Source of the DNA: an uncultured Acidimicrobiales bacterium
GTDB lineage: Bacteria > Actinomycetota > Acidimicrobiia > Acidimicrobiales > SZUA-35
Assembly (NCBI GenBank): GCA_937976305.1
Contig: CALJSB010000028.1
Span: 21,120 to 85,119 of the forward strand
Direction of reading: 5' to 3'
Length of the DNA stretch: 64,000 nucleotides
The translations under genes and the position numbers were made by a program. The notes beneath the pieces are model-generated. The model saw nothing but the letters and a program-made list of their open reading frames with translations. It was not told where the DNA came from and searched no databases. Shown one piece after another: positions 36,586 through 46,157 of the stretch (position 1 is the first letter of the stretch; every line of letters starts with the position of its first letter).

Positions 36586-39500
36586 CGGGCTGCAACGTCA
36601 GAAATTGGGGCGGTGAGCAGCTCGACCGTAGACACGTCCGCCAACAGGTCTTCGCGGAACGACGGCTCGCGCTCGGTGACAACATCGACGAGCTGGCGGT
36701 ATCGGTTGCGGTAACCCTGGAGGATCGAACGAGCGGTCGGCACACCGAGATCGTCAACAAGCGAGACGTGACACAGGGTAAGACCCGTCGTTGTCCCGTC
36801 TTTCACCTCGGGAACGATCATCACGATTCGTCCGTCAGAACCAACCGTGACAATCGGTACCCGTTCGACGGCAACCCGATGCTTGTTACCTCGCAACGTC
36901 GGATCCTTGTCGGTCCGCGACCGCATGTTCGTGGCGATGCCGCCCTTGTCGGCCACGAAGATCTGTGCACCGTCGCCGACGTCTCCTTCGACCCGGTAAC
37001 GGGTGAAGCCAGAGATCTCGCCAATGGCGGGTGTGATCGCCGCCAGGGTTCGCAACGTGCGGTAGGAGAGCCTGTCTCGAGGGCACCCAGTGGCCAGTAC
37101 ACCCTGGATGAGATCAGACTGCAGCAAACTCTCATCAGCTCGAGAGATTCCAACGGTGACGGTCTTGGCCTGGTGCTTGATGGCATCGACTGGTCGGGTG
37201 AGCTCTTCGATCGCCAACGTCAACGCCGCGGCAAGATCCTCGACGATGACGCCAGGAGTTCCGACCTTGCCGAACTCGACTTGGTAGGACTCAAACCGGG
37301 TCGAACCGCCAGCGAATCGTAGAAGCGAAGCAACCCGTGTTGCGGTGGAGGCCTCCAAGTGTCCGTTGTACTGACCGACACGCAACGAATCGAAGAATCG
37401 AGCCGCGTGGGTTTCGATGTTCTTGCCGAACTCAACGAACCAGTTCGGCCCGGCGGCGCCGACGTAACTCTCGATGACGGCGCGGATCTCACGAAGTGGT
37501 CGGGCCGACGCGTCGATCGACAGGGCGGCTTCGTATCCGAAGAGGTGACCGACAACGGTCGACAGCACGAACGCCAGCTGCGGGTGAGTCTCAGGAACGC
37601 CGATGACCTCGAGAGCAGAGCTGAAGCGGTTCTCCCCTTCGGTGGCGATCACAATCGGGGCTGCTTTGTGGGCCCGGAAGATGGCAACTTCCTTCGCAAC
37701 GTCGTCGGCATTGGAGCCGACAAGGCCAGCAGCGCACACCAGGATCATCGGCTCAGACGAGAGGTCGATGTGCTTTTTGTCTTCGGTCACATCGCACGCG
37801 ATCGACTTGTAGCAGAGCTCAGAAAGCTTGACCCGCAGCTCACGGGCGGCCACGACATTCGGACCGTTGCCGACCATGGCCCAGTAGCGGCGGCTTTGGG
37901 CGTGTCGTTCGGCGGCCCGAGCGATCTCTTCTCGCTTGGCCAGCGTGCCTCGCATGGCATCGGGAAGATCTCGCAGCGCAGCGAGAAGTGCCTGGTTCGC
38001 CTCATGGTCCATGACGACGTTTGGCAGAACCTCGGCGACACCGATGGCCAACAGGTTGCCGGCTGCAATCTGGGCGTAGAACGCCTTGGTGGAGGCCACG
38101 CTCATCTCAACGTCACGACCATCAGAGGTGTAGAGGACGCCATCTGACTTGTCGACGAGGTCGCTGCCCCGCCGGTTGACGATCGCGATCACGGTGGCGC
38201 CGCGGCCGCGGATGAGATCGACGGTGCGGTTGGTGTCTGTGGTGGTACCGGACTGTGAGATTGCGACCACCAAGGTGTCGCTCATGTCATCTCGCAGATG
38301 GAACCCAGAGAGTTCGGTGGCCGTGATGGCTCGAACGTTCACTTCGGAGTTCACGAGCGCCGACTCGAAGGCAGCAGCCACCGCTTGGCCCGCGATCGCT
38401 GCGGTGCCCTGCCCGATCACTTCGACACGACGAATCTGTCCCGACTCGAGATCCGCCCTGACTTCAGCCGTGAGCGTCTCGGAGGGGAGGCGAACATCGA
38501 GATGATCACCCTTGTTGACCAGCCGTCCACGAAGGGTCTTCGCAAACGAAACCGGTGACTCGCTGATCTCTTTGAGCAGGAAGTGCGGAGCGTCTCCGCG
38601 ATCGATGTCTCGGGTGGTGACAGCGGGCGGCAGCCACTCATCTGAACCAACCGGCAGCTGCGTGCCGTCATAGGCGAAGCGGCTGACACCGGCGTCGTCA
38701 CCGGCCTCGGCGCCCGAAATCCGAATGATCTGACCTTGACTGGCCACCGGATTGTCTGGATCGGCCGGCGTCTCGCCATCCATCCGCATGTACTGCGTTG
38801 CATCTTCGACAACGCCGTAGGGCTCAGAGGCCACGACAAAGGCGTCCTCGCATCGGCCGACGAACACACCCTGGCCGCTGCCGCGAAGGCAGAGGTGAAG
38901 ATCTTCCGGAGCCGACGTTGTGCTCACGCCGATGGCGACCGACCCCTCGAACTGAGCGACGGCACGCCGCACCGACTCATCGAGATCGAAACCTTCGGCG
39001 AGGCCACGGCTGACCAGCGTCGGGATCACCTTTGCGTCCGTGGTGATTTCGCCCGCGATCGAGAGCTTCTCGGCTGCGATCAGATCGGCGTAGTTGTCGA
39101 CATCGCCGTTGAGCGTCGCTGTGACGTACGGACCCTGCACACCGAGCGTGCGCTCGGTCTCATCGCTATTGACCGGGTGAGCGTTCGGTTCGCTGATGAT
39201 GCCGACCGAGGCCCAGCGGGTGTGGCCCAGAACGGTGATCTCTGCCTCTTCGTTTTCGAGTGCCTTGTGCAGGAGGTTGTCGGCCACGATGGCGGATCGC
39301 ATGGCCGCGGTGTTGTCGCCGAGTTCGCCGATCTCCGCTGCGGCCTTGTAGACGAAGCTGAGGTAACCCTGGGGTGTCCGAATCGCTCCGTTGGTGAACA
39401 GTCCTCCGCCGTTTCGCTCGTTGAGCAATGTGGCGATGCCGGGGCTCTCGAGATCGAGGTCGTGGTTACGCACGAGCAGATGAAGGCCAGCCGAGTCACG

Positions 39501-40001
39501 ACCACGCACCTCGAGGCGATCGATCGCGCTCAGAGCCTGCTGGACGCTCAGGAGCCCTGCCACTGCCGCCGAACTCGGATCGGGACCCGCAAGCGCCGCC
39601 ACTTCACGAGCGGTCCGCAAACGGTCGCGTTCGATCGCCCACGTCGCATCCTTGGCCGCAATCAACGCCGCATTGACGGCTTCGAGATCTTCGACTCGAT
39701 CACCCTCGGCTTCGAGCCATGCTTCGATCGCAGCCAAGCTCTCGTTGATCTGATCGAGTCGGCTGGTCAGCTCTGCTGGCAAGGTGGAATCGGCCAGCAA
39801 GGCAATAAGCCCGGGCTCACCACGAAGGCTCAGGTCGACATCGGCGAGCTTGTTCGCTCGCTCCAGCAGAACAGCTGAAAGCCCGGCAGATCCGGCCGTC
39901 GGGAAGTCGCGAAGCGCGTCATCGACTGCTGACAGAATCTCCGCCGTTGTTGGGGGCCGCCGAGTGGACCGGCGACGCGTGATGGCGATGATGCCGCACA
40001 T
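36570..40001 (-). CDS. glmS: Giant GlmS-like glutamine-fructose-6-phosphate transaminase
   Basis: 1143 residues, nearly twice the usual 610. Cys2 follows the start Met (MCGIIAI). A helical insertion of about 140 residues (12-150) splits the amidotransferase domain before RLEVRGRDSAG, LGHTRWASVG and NAHPVNS. The first SIS domain holds VEVIGQGTAAIAGQ and AISQSGTTTDTN (residues about 525-660), and the second starts near YWAMVGNGPN. KHQAKTVTVG near residue 947 corresponds to the normal C-terminal AKSVTVE. A further 195-residue C-terminal domain follows. Its place between glmM and acpS suggests it is the functional GlmS. No paralogue is seen in the window. Confidence 0.85.
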   Translation of the reverse strand: MCGIIAITRRRSTRRPPTTAEILSAVDDALRDFPTAGSAGLSAVLLERANKLADVDLSLRGEPGLIALLADSTLPAELTSRLDQINESLAAIEAWLEAEGDRVEDLEAVNAALIAAKDATWAIERDRLRTAREVAALAGPDPSSAAVAGLLSVQQALSAIDRLEVRGRDSAGLHLLVRNHDLDLESPGIATLLNERNGGGLFTNGAIRTPQGYLSFVYKAAAEIGELGDNTAAMRSAIVADNLLHKALENEEAEITVLGHTRWASVGIISEPNAHPVNSDETERTLGVQGPYVTATLNGDVDNYADLIAAEKLSIAGEITTDAKVIPTLVSRGLAEGFDLDESVRRAVAQFEGSVAIGVSTTSAPEDLHLCLRGSGQGVFVGRCEDAFVVASEPYGVVEDATQYMRMDGETPADPDNPVASQGQIIRISGAEAGDDAGVSRFAYDGTQLPVGSDEWLPPAVTTRDIDRGDAPHFLLKEISESPVSFAKTLRGRLVNKGDHLDVRLPSETLTAEVRADLESGQIRRVEVIGQGTAAIAGQAVAAAFESALVNSEVNVRAITATELSGFHLRDDMSDTLVVAISQSGTTTDTNRTVDLIRGRGATVIAIVNRRGSDLVDKSDGVLYTSDGRDVEMSVASTKAFYAQIAAGNLLAIGVAEVLPNVVMDHEANQALLAALRDLPDAMRGTLAKREEIARAAERHAQSRRYWAMVGNGPNVVAARELRVKLSELCYKSIACDVTEDKKHIDLSSEPMILVCAAGLVGSNADDVAKEVAIFRAHKAAPIVIATEGENRFSSALEVIGVPETHPQLAFVLSTVVGHLFGYEAALSIDASARPLREIRAVIESYVGAAGPNWFVEFGKNIETHAARFFDSLRVGQYNGHLEASTATRVASLLRFAGGSTRFESYQVEFGKVGTPGVIVEDLAAALTLAIEELTRPVDAIKHQAKTVTVGISRADESLLQSDLIQGVLATGCPRDRLSYRTLRTLAAITPAIGEISGFTRYRVEGDVGDGAQIFVADKGGIATNMRSRTDKDPTLRGNKHRVAVERVPIVTVGSDGRIVMIVPEVKDGTTTGLTLCHVSLVDDLGVPTARSILQGYRNRYRQLVDVVTEREPSFREDLLADVSTVELLTAPISDVAARWTQT

Positions 40002-40019
40002 GTAGTGATTGACTCCTCG

Positions 40020-41360
40020 TCAGGACTGGATCAACTCGTGAACCCGCTGGATCAGTTGATCACAGATTGCATCAGCGGTGGCGGCGTCAACGTGTTCGAC
40101 CATCACGCGCATCAAGGATTCGGTGCCAGAGGCTCGGACCAAGATTCGGCCGTCGTCCCCCATTGTCTTTTCGGCCGCCTCAACATCGAGTTGAAGACGG
40201 TCGACGAGCTCAGGATCGCGCTCGGGCAAGCGCACATTCTTCAGTACTTGCGGAACGGTGGTCATCGCCGCAGCCGCAAGGTCGGCAAGCGACGAACCGG
40301 ATCGCGCTACGGCATCCATCAACTGCACCCCGGCGAGGACACCGTCGCCGGTGGTGGCGAGATCGCGGCAGATCACGTGACCCGACTGTTCGCCTCCGAG
40401 CGAGAACGGCCCGTCGTTGAGCGCTTCGAGCACGTAGCGGTCACCCACACCAGTGGTGACGACGTTGACGTCGGCCGACGCCATCGCGCGATGGAAACCC
40501 AGGTTCGACATCACTGTGACAACGACGGTGTTTGCGGCGAGGCGACCGGAGGCTTTCCAATCCAAGGCGAGCAGAGCCAAGACATGATCGCCGTCAACGA
40601 TCACTCCATTGCCATCAACCGCGATCAGCCGATCGGCGTCGCCGTCGAAGGCCAGCCCGGCGTCGGCCCCGGCGGAGATCACGGTCTCGCAGAGGGTCTC
40701 TGGCGCTGTGGACCCAAAGCCGTCGTTGATGTTGGTTCCGTCGGGGTCAGCGCCGATCAAGGTCACCGTGGCGCCGAGCCGTTCAAACACCGGTTGGGCT
40801 ACGGCGTGCGCCGAGCCGTGGGCTGCGTCGAGCACGAGATGCATGCCATTGAGAGCGCTGGGGCTGACGGAGCCAATGACCGACTCGAGCCAACCATCGC
40901 TTCCCGCACCGGTGGTGATGGCACCAACCGCTTCACCGGTCGGCCCGTCGTCGGCGCCGTCGGTGAGCAGTTCGGCAAACCGAGCCTGCACCTTGGCCTC
41001 GATCTCATCGGTGAGCTTCAGACCACCAGCAGCAAAGAGCTTGATGCCGTTGTCGCCAAAGGGATTGTGCGACGCCGAGATCATCGCGCCGGTGGTGCTG
41101 TCGGCACCAGCGGCCCATGCCACCGTCGGCGTTGGCACGACGCCGAGGAGCTCGACGTCAACGCCGGCGGCGGTGTAACCAGCAACGAGACCAGCCTCGA
41201 GCATGTGTCCGGAACGACGAGTGTCACGGCCGATCACGGCCCGCGACCCGCCCAGCACTTCGGCGGCAGCCCGACCGAGCGCGACAGCAACCTCAGGAGT
41301 GAGCGCGACATTGGCAACACCCCGGATGCCGTCGGTACCGAAGGAGGGGATCTTGGCCAT
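40020..41360 (-). CDS. glmM: Phosphoglucosamine mutase
   Basis: 446 residues. It interconverts glucosamine-6-P and glucosamine-1-P for UDP-GlcNAc. The phosphoserine loop is MISASHNPFGDNGIKLF, the Mg loop is AFDGDADRLIAV, the sugar loop is LGGEQSGHVI and the C-terminal phosphate loop is RASGTESLMRVM. The N-terminal FGTDGIRG is intact. It lies between rpsI and glmS; all read in the same direction. Confidence 0.97.
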   Translation of the reverse strand: MAKIPSFGTDGIRGVANVALTPEVAVALGRAAAEVLGGSRAVIGRDTRRSGHMLEAGLVAGYTAAGVDVELLGVVPTPTVAWAAGADSTTGAMISASHNPFGDNGIKLFAAGGLKLTDEIEAKVQARFAELLTDGADDGPTGEAVGAITTGAGSDGWLESVIGSVSPSALNGMHLVLDAAHGSAHAVAQPVFERLGATVTLIGADPDGTNINDGFGSTAPETLCETVISAGADAGLAFDGDADRLIAVDGNGVIVDGDHVLALLALDWKASGRLAANTVVVTVMSNLGFHRAMASADVNVVTTGVGDRYVLEALNDGPFSLGGEQSGHVICRDLATTGDGVLAGVQLMDAVARSGSSLADLAAAAMTTVPQVLKNVRLPERDPELVDRLQLDVEAAEKTMGDDGRILVRASGTESLMRVMVEHVDAATADAICDQLIQRVHELIQS

Positions 41361-41407
41361 CGATGACGTTCTACCGCGTTCGCCGAGCGAACCGGCGGCA
41401 GAAGGGT

Positions 41408-41794
41408 TTAGCGCTTCGAGTACTGCGGAGCCTTACGAGCCTTCTTGAGGCCGTACTTCTTGGACTCCTTCTTGCGATCGTCACGAGTGAGCAGGCCTTC
41501 GGCCTTCACTGCCGGACGATGCTCTTCGTCGATCTCGACGAGGGCTCGGGCGATGCCGAGACGAAAGGCGCCAGCCTGGCCGGAGAGCCCGCCACCGTGG
41601 AGGGTGACGTCGATGTCGTAGGAACCTTCGAGGTCGGTGACCCGGAGCGGTTCGGTGATGACCTGGCGGTGCACGGCGTTCGGGAAGTACACCTCGAACT
41701 CAGAGCCGTTGGCCGTGATCTTGCCTTCACCTGGGGTCATACGGACCCGGGCAACGGCCCGCTTGCGGCGACCTGTAGCGATTGTGGTGCTCAT
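41408..41794 (-). CDS. rpsI: 30S ribosomal protein S9
   Basis: 128 residues. The basic C-terminal tail ends [12 protein letters not shown], which reaches toward the P-site t[15 protein letters not shown] and LRVTD are typical. The start overlaps the rplM stop by 4 bases (ATGA). Confidence 0.98.
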   Translation of the reverse strand: MSTTIATGRRKRAVARVRMTPGEGKITANGSEFEVYFPNAVHRQVITEPLRVTDLEGSYDIDVTLHGGGLSGQAGAFRLGIARALVEIDEEHRPAVKAEGLLTRDDRKKESKKYGLKKARKAPQYSKR

Positions 41795-42246
41795 ACCTTG
41801 ACCTCACGACGGGCGCCGGGACTCTCGAGTGTTTTGGGGTTCTGTGCCTGATGGGGATGCGTGGGTCCGGCGTAGACCTTCAGCTTCGTTGCCATCTGGC
41901 GGCCGAGACGATTCTTCGGCAGCATGCCGGTGATGCTCTTGCGGACGGTGTCGGCTGGACGGCGAGCCATCGAGTCGGCGTAGGTTCGCGTGGTGAGACC
42001 ACCTGGGTACCCGGAGTGGGTGTGGATGAGCTTGCGCTCAGCCTTGTCTGACGTCAGCACGATCTTGGAGGCATTGATCACGATCACGTGATCGCCCATG
42101 TCCATGTGTGGAGCGAACGTTGGCTTGTGCTTGCCCCGCAGAATGCGTGCAATTTCGGTAGCCATACGGCCAAGGGTGAGACCTTCGGCGTCGACGACAT
42201 ACCAGTCGCGCACGATGTCTGCTTTTTTCGGGCTGTAGGTCTTCAC
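41791..42246 (-). CDS. rplM: 50S ribosomal protein L13
   Basis: 151 residues. [28 protein letters not shown] and [19 protein letters not shown] are the L13 markers. It starts with GTG, with an AGGA 4 nt upstream. First gene of rplM-rpsI and perhaps of the whole run to acpS. It has its own predicted promoter and a structured leader. Confidence 0.98.
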   Translation of the reverse strand: MKTYSPKKADIVRDWYVVDAEGLTLGRMATEIARILRGKHKPTFAPHMDMGDHVIVINASKIVLTSDKAERKLIHTHSGYPGGLTTRTYADSMARRPADTVRKSITGMLPKNRLGRQMATKLKVYAGPTHPHQAQNPKTLESPGARREVKV

Positions 42247-42311
42247 GGGTTCCTATTTCTCGGCCACGAAAGAGGGTGACCTGTTCAGGGTCGGCCTGGT
42301 CACAGGCCGAC
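42247..42311 (-). promoter_or_regulatory. Structured 5' leader of rplM-rpsI
   Basis: The predicted transcript starts at a perfect 9-bp hairpin (GTCGGCCTG/CAGGCCGAC, loop TGAC, 42290-42311). A second stem of 6 bp (GGTCAC/GTGGCC with one G-U) lies at 42262-42281. GTGACC in the first hairpin is also complementary to GGTCAC in the second, so an alternative pairing or pseudoknot is possible. This looks like an autoregulatory ribosomal-protein leader; binding by L13 is only a guess. Confidence 0.45.
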
Positions 42312-42316
42312 TGGCA

Positions 42317-42345
42317 AGCATACGCCCGCCACGAAGCCACTCCAA
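42317..42345 (-). promoter_or_regulatory. Predicted promoter of rplM-rpsI
   Basis: On the minus strand TTGGAG (42340-42345), exactly 17 bp, then TATGCT (42317-42322). The expected transcript start is at the first base of the leader hairpin. Confidence 0.65.
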
Positions 42346-42512
42346 CCGGCCGTCGGACTCGATGAGGGAATCGAGCCCGACGGCCGATCATGGCGCGAGC
42401 CTGACCGATTTCTCGGTCCGCCGAGGACTCGCATCCGCCACCACGGGACATGGCGACGATCTTGGATTCGGCGCTGCCGTTCAGCTTTCGCCAAACCCGC
42501 TGTCTGAACCAG

Positions 42513-43142
42513 CTAGTGCTGGCCTAACCCGCTCTGCTGACCTAACCCATAGTGCTGGGCCAACAAACTGCGCTCGTTGGAGGTCAACACGTGGGTTCCA
42601 CTCGCCTTTGGAGCCGAACCGATCATGCGCTGGTCAAACGGGACGACCAGCTTGTTGGTCACCGTCGCGTACGACCCACGAACCGGGACATACCTGGCAG
42701 CCCGGAATGGGCCCTTCTTGACCACCAACCACGTGGGTTTGGCATCGGTGCCTTCAAACAGCACGTCCCGGACCTTGCCGAGTGAGTTGCCGTTGGTGTC
42801 GATGACCCGACGCTCGCTGTACACGATCGGCAGATCGGCCTCGTGAGTGTCTGTGTCGAGCTCGTCCGGCGCTGCCCGTTTCGCAGGCTCGAACTTCGGC
42901 TGCACGGGAGTTGCAGCCGTGGTCGGCTCGACTGGCTCAAACAACGGTTCCCGAGCGGTACTCGGCGGCGGTTGCGGTGGCTGTGGTCGCCGCTCGTCGG
43001 TCTGCACAGCGCCGGCCCCGAACGAATGTTGGAGCTGTTCGCCGACCGTTGGCCTGCCCGCTCGATCCGCATCGATGCGGGGCTTTGACGAGCTGGATCG
43101 TCGATCCTGCTGCGCCTGTTCGGTAAGATTGATGTCGGACAT
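42513..43142 (-). CDS. PRC-barrel domain protein
   Basis: 209 residues from the ATG giving MSDINLTEQ; GGAGGAGGT lies upstream, and an in-frame GTG two codons earlier has even better spacing. Residues about 1-100 are a low-complexity Pro/Arg/Gln-rich region. The middle (YSERRVIDTNGNSLGKVRDV, TWLVVKKGPF, YVPVRGSYATV) is a PRC-barrel fold, and the C-terminus has GLGQ repeats. PRC barrels occur in RNA-processing and photosynthetic proteins and in stress proteins; the role here is unknown. It is not an obvious part of the ribosomal operon. Confidence 0.78.
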   Translation of the reverse strand: MSDINLTEQAQQDRRSSSSKPRIDADRAGRPTVGEQLQHSFGAGAVQTDERRPQPPQPPPSTAREPLFEPVEPTTAATPVQPKFEPAKRAAPDELDTDTHEADLPIVYSERRVIDTNGNSLGKVRDVLFEGTDAKPTWLVVKKGPFRAARYVPVRGSYATVTNKLVVPFDQRMIGSAPKASGTHVLTSNERSLLAQHYGLGQQSGLGQH

Positions 43143-43226
43143 GGTCACATTGACCTCCTCCGCCGTCACGCATTCGTTACATTAGCGTCACCGATCCGTC
43201 ATGTCCAGTGCTTTTGTGTAGTGGCC

Positions 43227-44855
43227 TCAACCGCCCTCTGGCCGGGTCGCGACAACCAGCGCTGAGGCCGGCGTCACCGAACCGTCCCCCATCACAGCTC
43301 GTACCGAGAACTCATAGTCCGTCGCTGCGTCCAAACCCTTCGCCGTAAACCACACGCCCGACGACGAACCAACAACCTCACCATCAACCAAGATCTCGTA
43401 ACTCTCAGCGCCGACCAAACGATCCCACGTCAGCACCACCCGCTCAGCAGTCTGCAACGTCGAACGCAGACCCAGAGGCGCCACAACAGCATCACGCGGA
43501 GAGAACCGGGCCAGCCCTTCGATCACGCGGCCTGTGCCCGAGTCGCTTTGATATTGGCCGCCCATCCAGAGTCGGCCGAGGCTGTCTTCGAAGATCGCAT
43601 AGCCGCCGGCCTGACCGCGAAGATTGAACGTCAGCGGGACGAGCTCGTTGCTTTCGATGTCGAGGCCGTAGCCGGCGTTGACTCGCTGCTGACCAAACTG
43701 ATCAATGTCTCGAAAGTCGAGAACCCACTGCCGGTATTCGTCGTACGTTTGCAGGCCATCAGGGTCTGCGATGTACTCGCCGAGGGGATACCGACCGACT
43801 GATCCCCAGCAATGGCAACCCGACCAGACCGTGTCCTCGCCGACGAAGATCACCTGCGTGTCTCCACCGGCGTAGGTGTCCCCGACACCTCGATTGGTGA
43901 AGAACGAGTGCTCCGGTGTCAACGTGTCAGCATCGAGCGTAATCGTCTGATGACCCTGACCGCCGATGTAGACCTTGTCATCGTGCCACTGCACATCCTG
44001 CATCCACATCGAGAACGACTCGCGATGATTCAGAATGGAGCGAGGAATGCCCTGAGGCACGTCCGTGCGAAGCGATCCGTCATCGGGGTCCAGCGTTGCG
44101 AAGTAGCTCGCCGTGTCGTCACCGTTGATGCCGCCGAACTTGCCAACCACATAGATCCGATCTCGAGCAGGGTCTGGCGAGATTGCCCACACCAGACTGC
44201 CTGCAAGGCGAGGGGTCCCCGTGTCGAGGTCGGCGGTGGGAAGCCACGCCAGATCGAGCGCACCGGTCGTGGTATCGATCTTGGCGAGATTGCGAAGATC
44301 GGTTCCCTGCGCCTCGGTGAATGATCCGCCGATGTACGCATCGTTGCCGACCAGTTCGACGTCGAACACGGCCGGTGGTCCCCAGCTGTTCATCAAATCG
44401 GGGTCGAAGGACGTGTCCCGTTCACCGGTTGCGATGTCGTAGGCAGCGACGCCACCGGTGAGCTCACCGGCAACAAAGATTCGGCCGTCATCGCTGATAT
44501 CCATCGCATAGACCGCACCATCGATCACGGGACGAAACGTCGGATCCCATTCGCCAGTCTCCAGATCAAACGCGGCGACATAGGGCTGATCGTGCAGGGT
44601 CCCGTCTGGCGCCTTCACGTTGAGGAACTTGCCAACGACAAACATCCGACCCTCGTGCTCCTCAAGGTCCCAGACCAGGGCACGAATTCGGCCGGTGTGC
44701 CGAACGGAGGTATCCGCTGTGGTGACGTCCCAAATCTCGTCGGCTGAGGGCGCCAATTCCGCTGCTTCGATCGCAGCCGCTGGCTGAACTCCGAACATTG
44801 TGCTGGCGAGCAACGCAAAGAGCGTCACAACCGAGAGAATCCGCGTGTTGGCCAT
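43227..44855 (-). CDS. Secreted beta-propeller-like protein with fibronectin type III domain
   Basis: 542 residues from MANTRILSVVT. A signal peptide is predicted, with cleavage after PAAA near residue 28. The body repeats motifs such as MFVVGKFLNVKAPDG, YVAAFDLETGEWDPTF, IFVAGELTGG, AYIGGSFTEA and IYVVGKFGGINGDD, resembling delta-60-type (DUF5122) propeller blades. The last 90 residues (APLGLRSTLQTAERVVLTWD, YEILVDGEVV, YEFSVRAV) form an Fn3 domain. It is probably extracellular or wall-associated; function unknown. It sits oddly between truA and the PRC-barrel gene. Confidence 0.85.
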   Translation of the reverse strand: MANTRILSVVTLFALLASTMFGVQPAAAIEAAELAPSADEIWDVTTADTSVRHTGRIRALVWDLEEHEGRMFVVGKFLNVKAPDGTLHDQPYVAAFDLETGEWDPTFRPVIDGAVYAMDISDDGRIFVAGELTGGVAAYDIATGERDTSFDPDLMNSWGPPAVFDVELVGNDAYIGGSFTEAQGTDLRNLAKIDTTTGALDLAWLPTADLDTGTPRLAGSLVWAISPDPARDRIYVVGKFGGINGDDTASYFATLDPDDGSLRTDVPQGIPRSILNHRESFSMWMQDVQWHDDKVYIGGQGHQTITLDADTLTPEHSFFTNRGVGDTYAGGDTQVIFVGEDTVWSGCHCWGSVGRYPLGEYIADPDGLQTYDEYRQWVLDFRDIDQFGQQRVNAGYGLDIESNELVPLTFNLRGQAGGYAIFEDSLGRLWMGGQYQSDSGTGRVIEGLARFSPRDAVVAPLGLRSTLQTAERVVLTWDRLVGAESYEILVDGEVVGSSSGVWFTAKGLDAATDYEFSVRAVMGDGSVTPASALVVATRPEGG

Positions 44856-44949
44856 GCAACAGCGTGCGAGAACTCCGGGCATTGCGAAAGAGCAAAAGGC
44901 GCCGAGCTAGTGCTCCGGACGACCCATACGGTTGGACATCAATCGCCCG

Positions 44950-45744
44950 TCAATACTGCACATCCACCAAGTGCAGGCCGTGAGGCGGCGCCGGTTGTTC
45001 GGCGAGCTGGCGATCACGGGCTCGCAGTACGCCGAGGATCTCGCCGGCGGTTCGCTTGCCACGACCGACGGCGACGTGAAAGCCCACGAGGCTCCGCACC
45101 ATCTGATGACAGAACGCCGAGCCCGAGATTCGAAACTCGAGCCGCCCCTCACCGACTTCAGCCCACGAGGCCAGCTCGACTCGCCGAACCAGCGAGAGCG
45201 GTTCATCGCCCGGCGACACCTTGGGCCGCCGACAGAACGACGAAAAGTCGTGCTCACCGATGATGGGGTCACACGCCAACCGCATCAACGCAAGGTCGAG
45301 CGGCTCCGCGACATGCCAGGCGTAACGAGCGGCGATCGGATCAGCCGATGGCTGGTTGGTAATCTGGTAGCGATACGAGCGCCCCGTTGCATCAAACCGA
45401 GCACTGAAATCAGCAGGGGCCAACTCGACCGCGCTGGTCACGATCTCGGGACCGAGCCGGGCGTTGAGCATGCGCTGCACTCGCTCGAGGTCCGTTTCGC
45501 CAGCGACGTAGTCGGCCGGTAGATCGAGCGACAGCACCTGGTGTGCTGCGTGAACCCCGGCATCGGTTCGGCCCGACATCACGATGTCAGGCTCGAATCC
45601 AACCGCGGCAGCGAACACCTGTCGGATCTCCCCCACCACCGTGCGCACCCCGGGGTTCGGGGCGAGTCCACGGAAGTCGGTGCCGTCGTAGGCGATGACC
45701 AGGCGAACGCGAGAAACCGGACCCACGGGTCCGGTTTCGTGCAT
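44950..45744 (-). CDS. truA: tRNA pseudouridine(38-40) synthase
   Basis: 264 residues from an ATG (MHETGPVGPVSRVRLVIAYDG); a GTG 15 codons upstream is a weaker candidate without a Shine-Dalgarno. It makes pseudouridine in the anticodon stem-loop. The catalytic Asp is in SGRTDAGVHA, and FSARFDATGRSYRYQI, AFCHQMVRSLVG and PAPPHGLHL are the later family motifs. It follows rplQ as in many bacteria. Confidence 0.96.
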   Translation of the reverse strand: MHETGPVGPVSRVRLVIAYDGTDFRGLAPNPGVRTVVGEIRQVFAAAVGFEPDIVMSGRTDAGVHAAHQVLSLDLPADYVAGETDLERVQRMLNARLGPEIVTSAVELAPADFSARFDATGRSYRYQITNQPSADPIAARYAWHVAEPLDLALMRLACDPIIGEHDFSSFCRRPKVSPGDEPLSLVRRVELASWAEVGEGRLEFRISGSAFCHQMVRSLVGFHVAVGRGKRTAGEILGVLRARDRQLAEQPAPPHGLHLVDVQY

Positions 45745-45801
45745 CTCAGCCGAGTCGCCCTCGACGTCGAAGAGTTGTCGTTCGTGCACCCGAGAAGGGA
45801 G

Positions 45802-46155
45802 CTAGACGAGCTCGATGCGAGCCATCGGCGCGTTGTCACCAGCTCGTGGACCGAGCTTCAAGATGCGGGTGTAGCCACCCGGTCGCTCGGTGTAGCGAGG
45901 GCCGACATCTTCGAACAGCTTGGTGGTCATCTCGACATCGCCGAGATAGGCCAAGACCTGGCGGAAGTTGTGCAGGCCGCCCTTCTTGGCCTTGGTGATC
46001 ATCTTCTCTGCCACCGGGCGCATGGCCTTGGCCTTGGCCTCGGTGGTGACGATGCCCTCGGCCGCAACGAGTGAGGCGACGAGGTTTGCCATCATCAGCT
46101 TCTGATGTTGTGACGAGCCACCAAAACGGCGGCTCCGTGTTGGACGTCCTGGCAT
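45802..46155 (-). CDS. rplQ: 50S ribosomal protein L17
   Basis: 117 residues. Opens MPGRPTRSRRFGGSSQHQKL and contains MRPVAEKMITKAKKG, close to L17 consensus. The length is close to the short actinobacterial-type core. It starts 2 bases after the rpoA stop. Confidence 0.97.
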   Translation of the reverse strand: MPGRPTRSRRFGGSSQHQKLMMANLVASLVAAEGIVTTEAKAKAMRPVAEKMITKAKKGGLHNFRQVLAYLGDVEMTTKLFEDVGPRYTERPGGYTRILKLGPRAGDNAPMARIELV

Positions 46156-46157
46156 TG

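Noticed and set aside
42513..42580. Short direct repeats near 42520-42570 as a non-coding element
   Set aside because: They lie in the C-terminal codons of the PRC-barrel gene and encode its repeated GLGQ segment.
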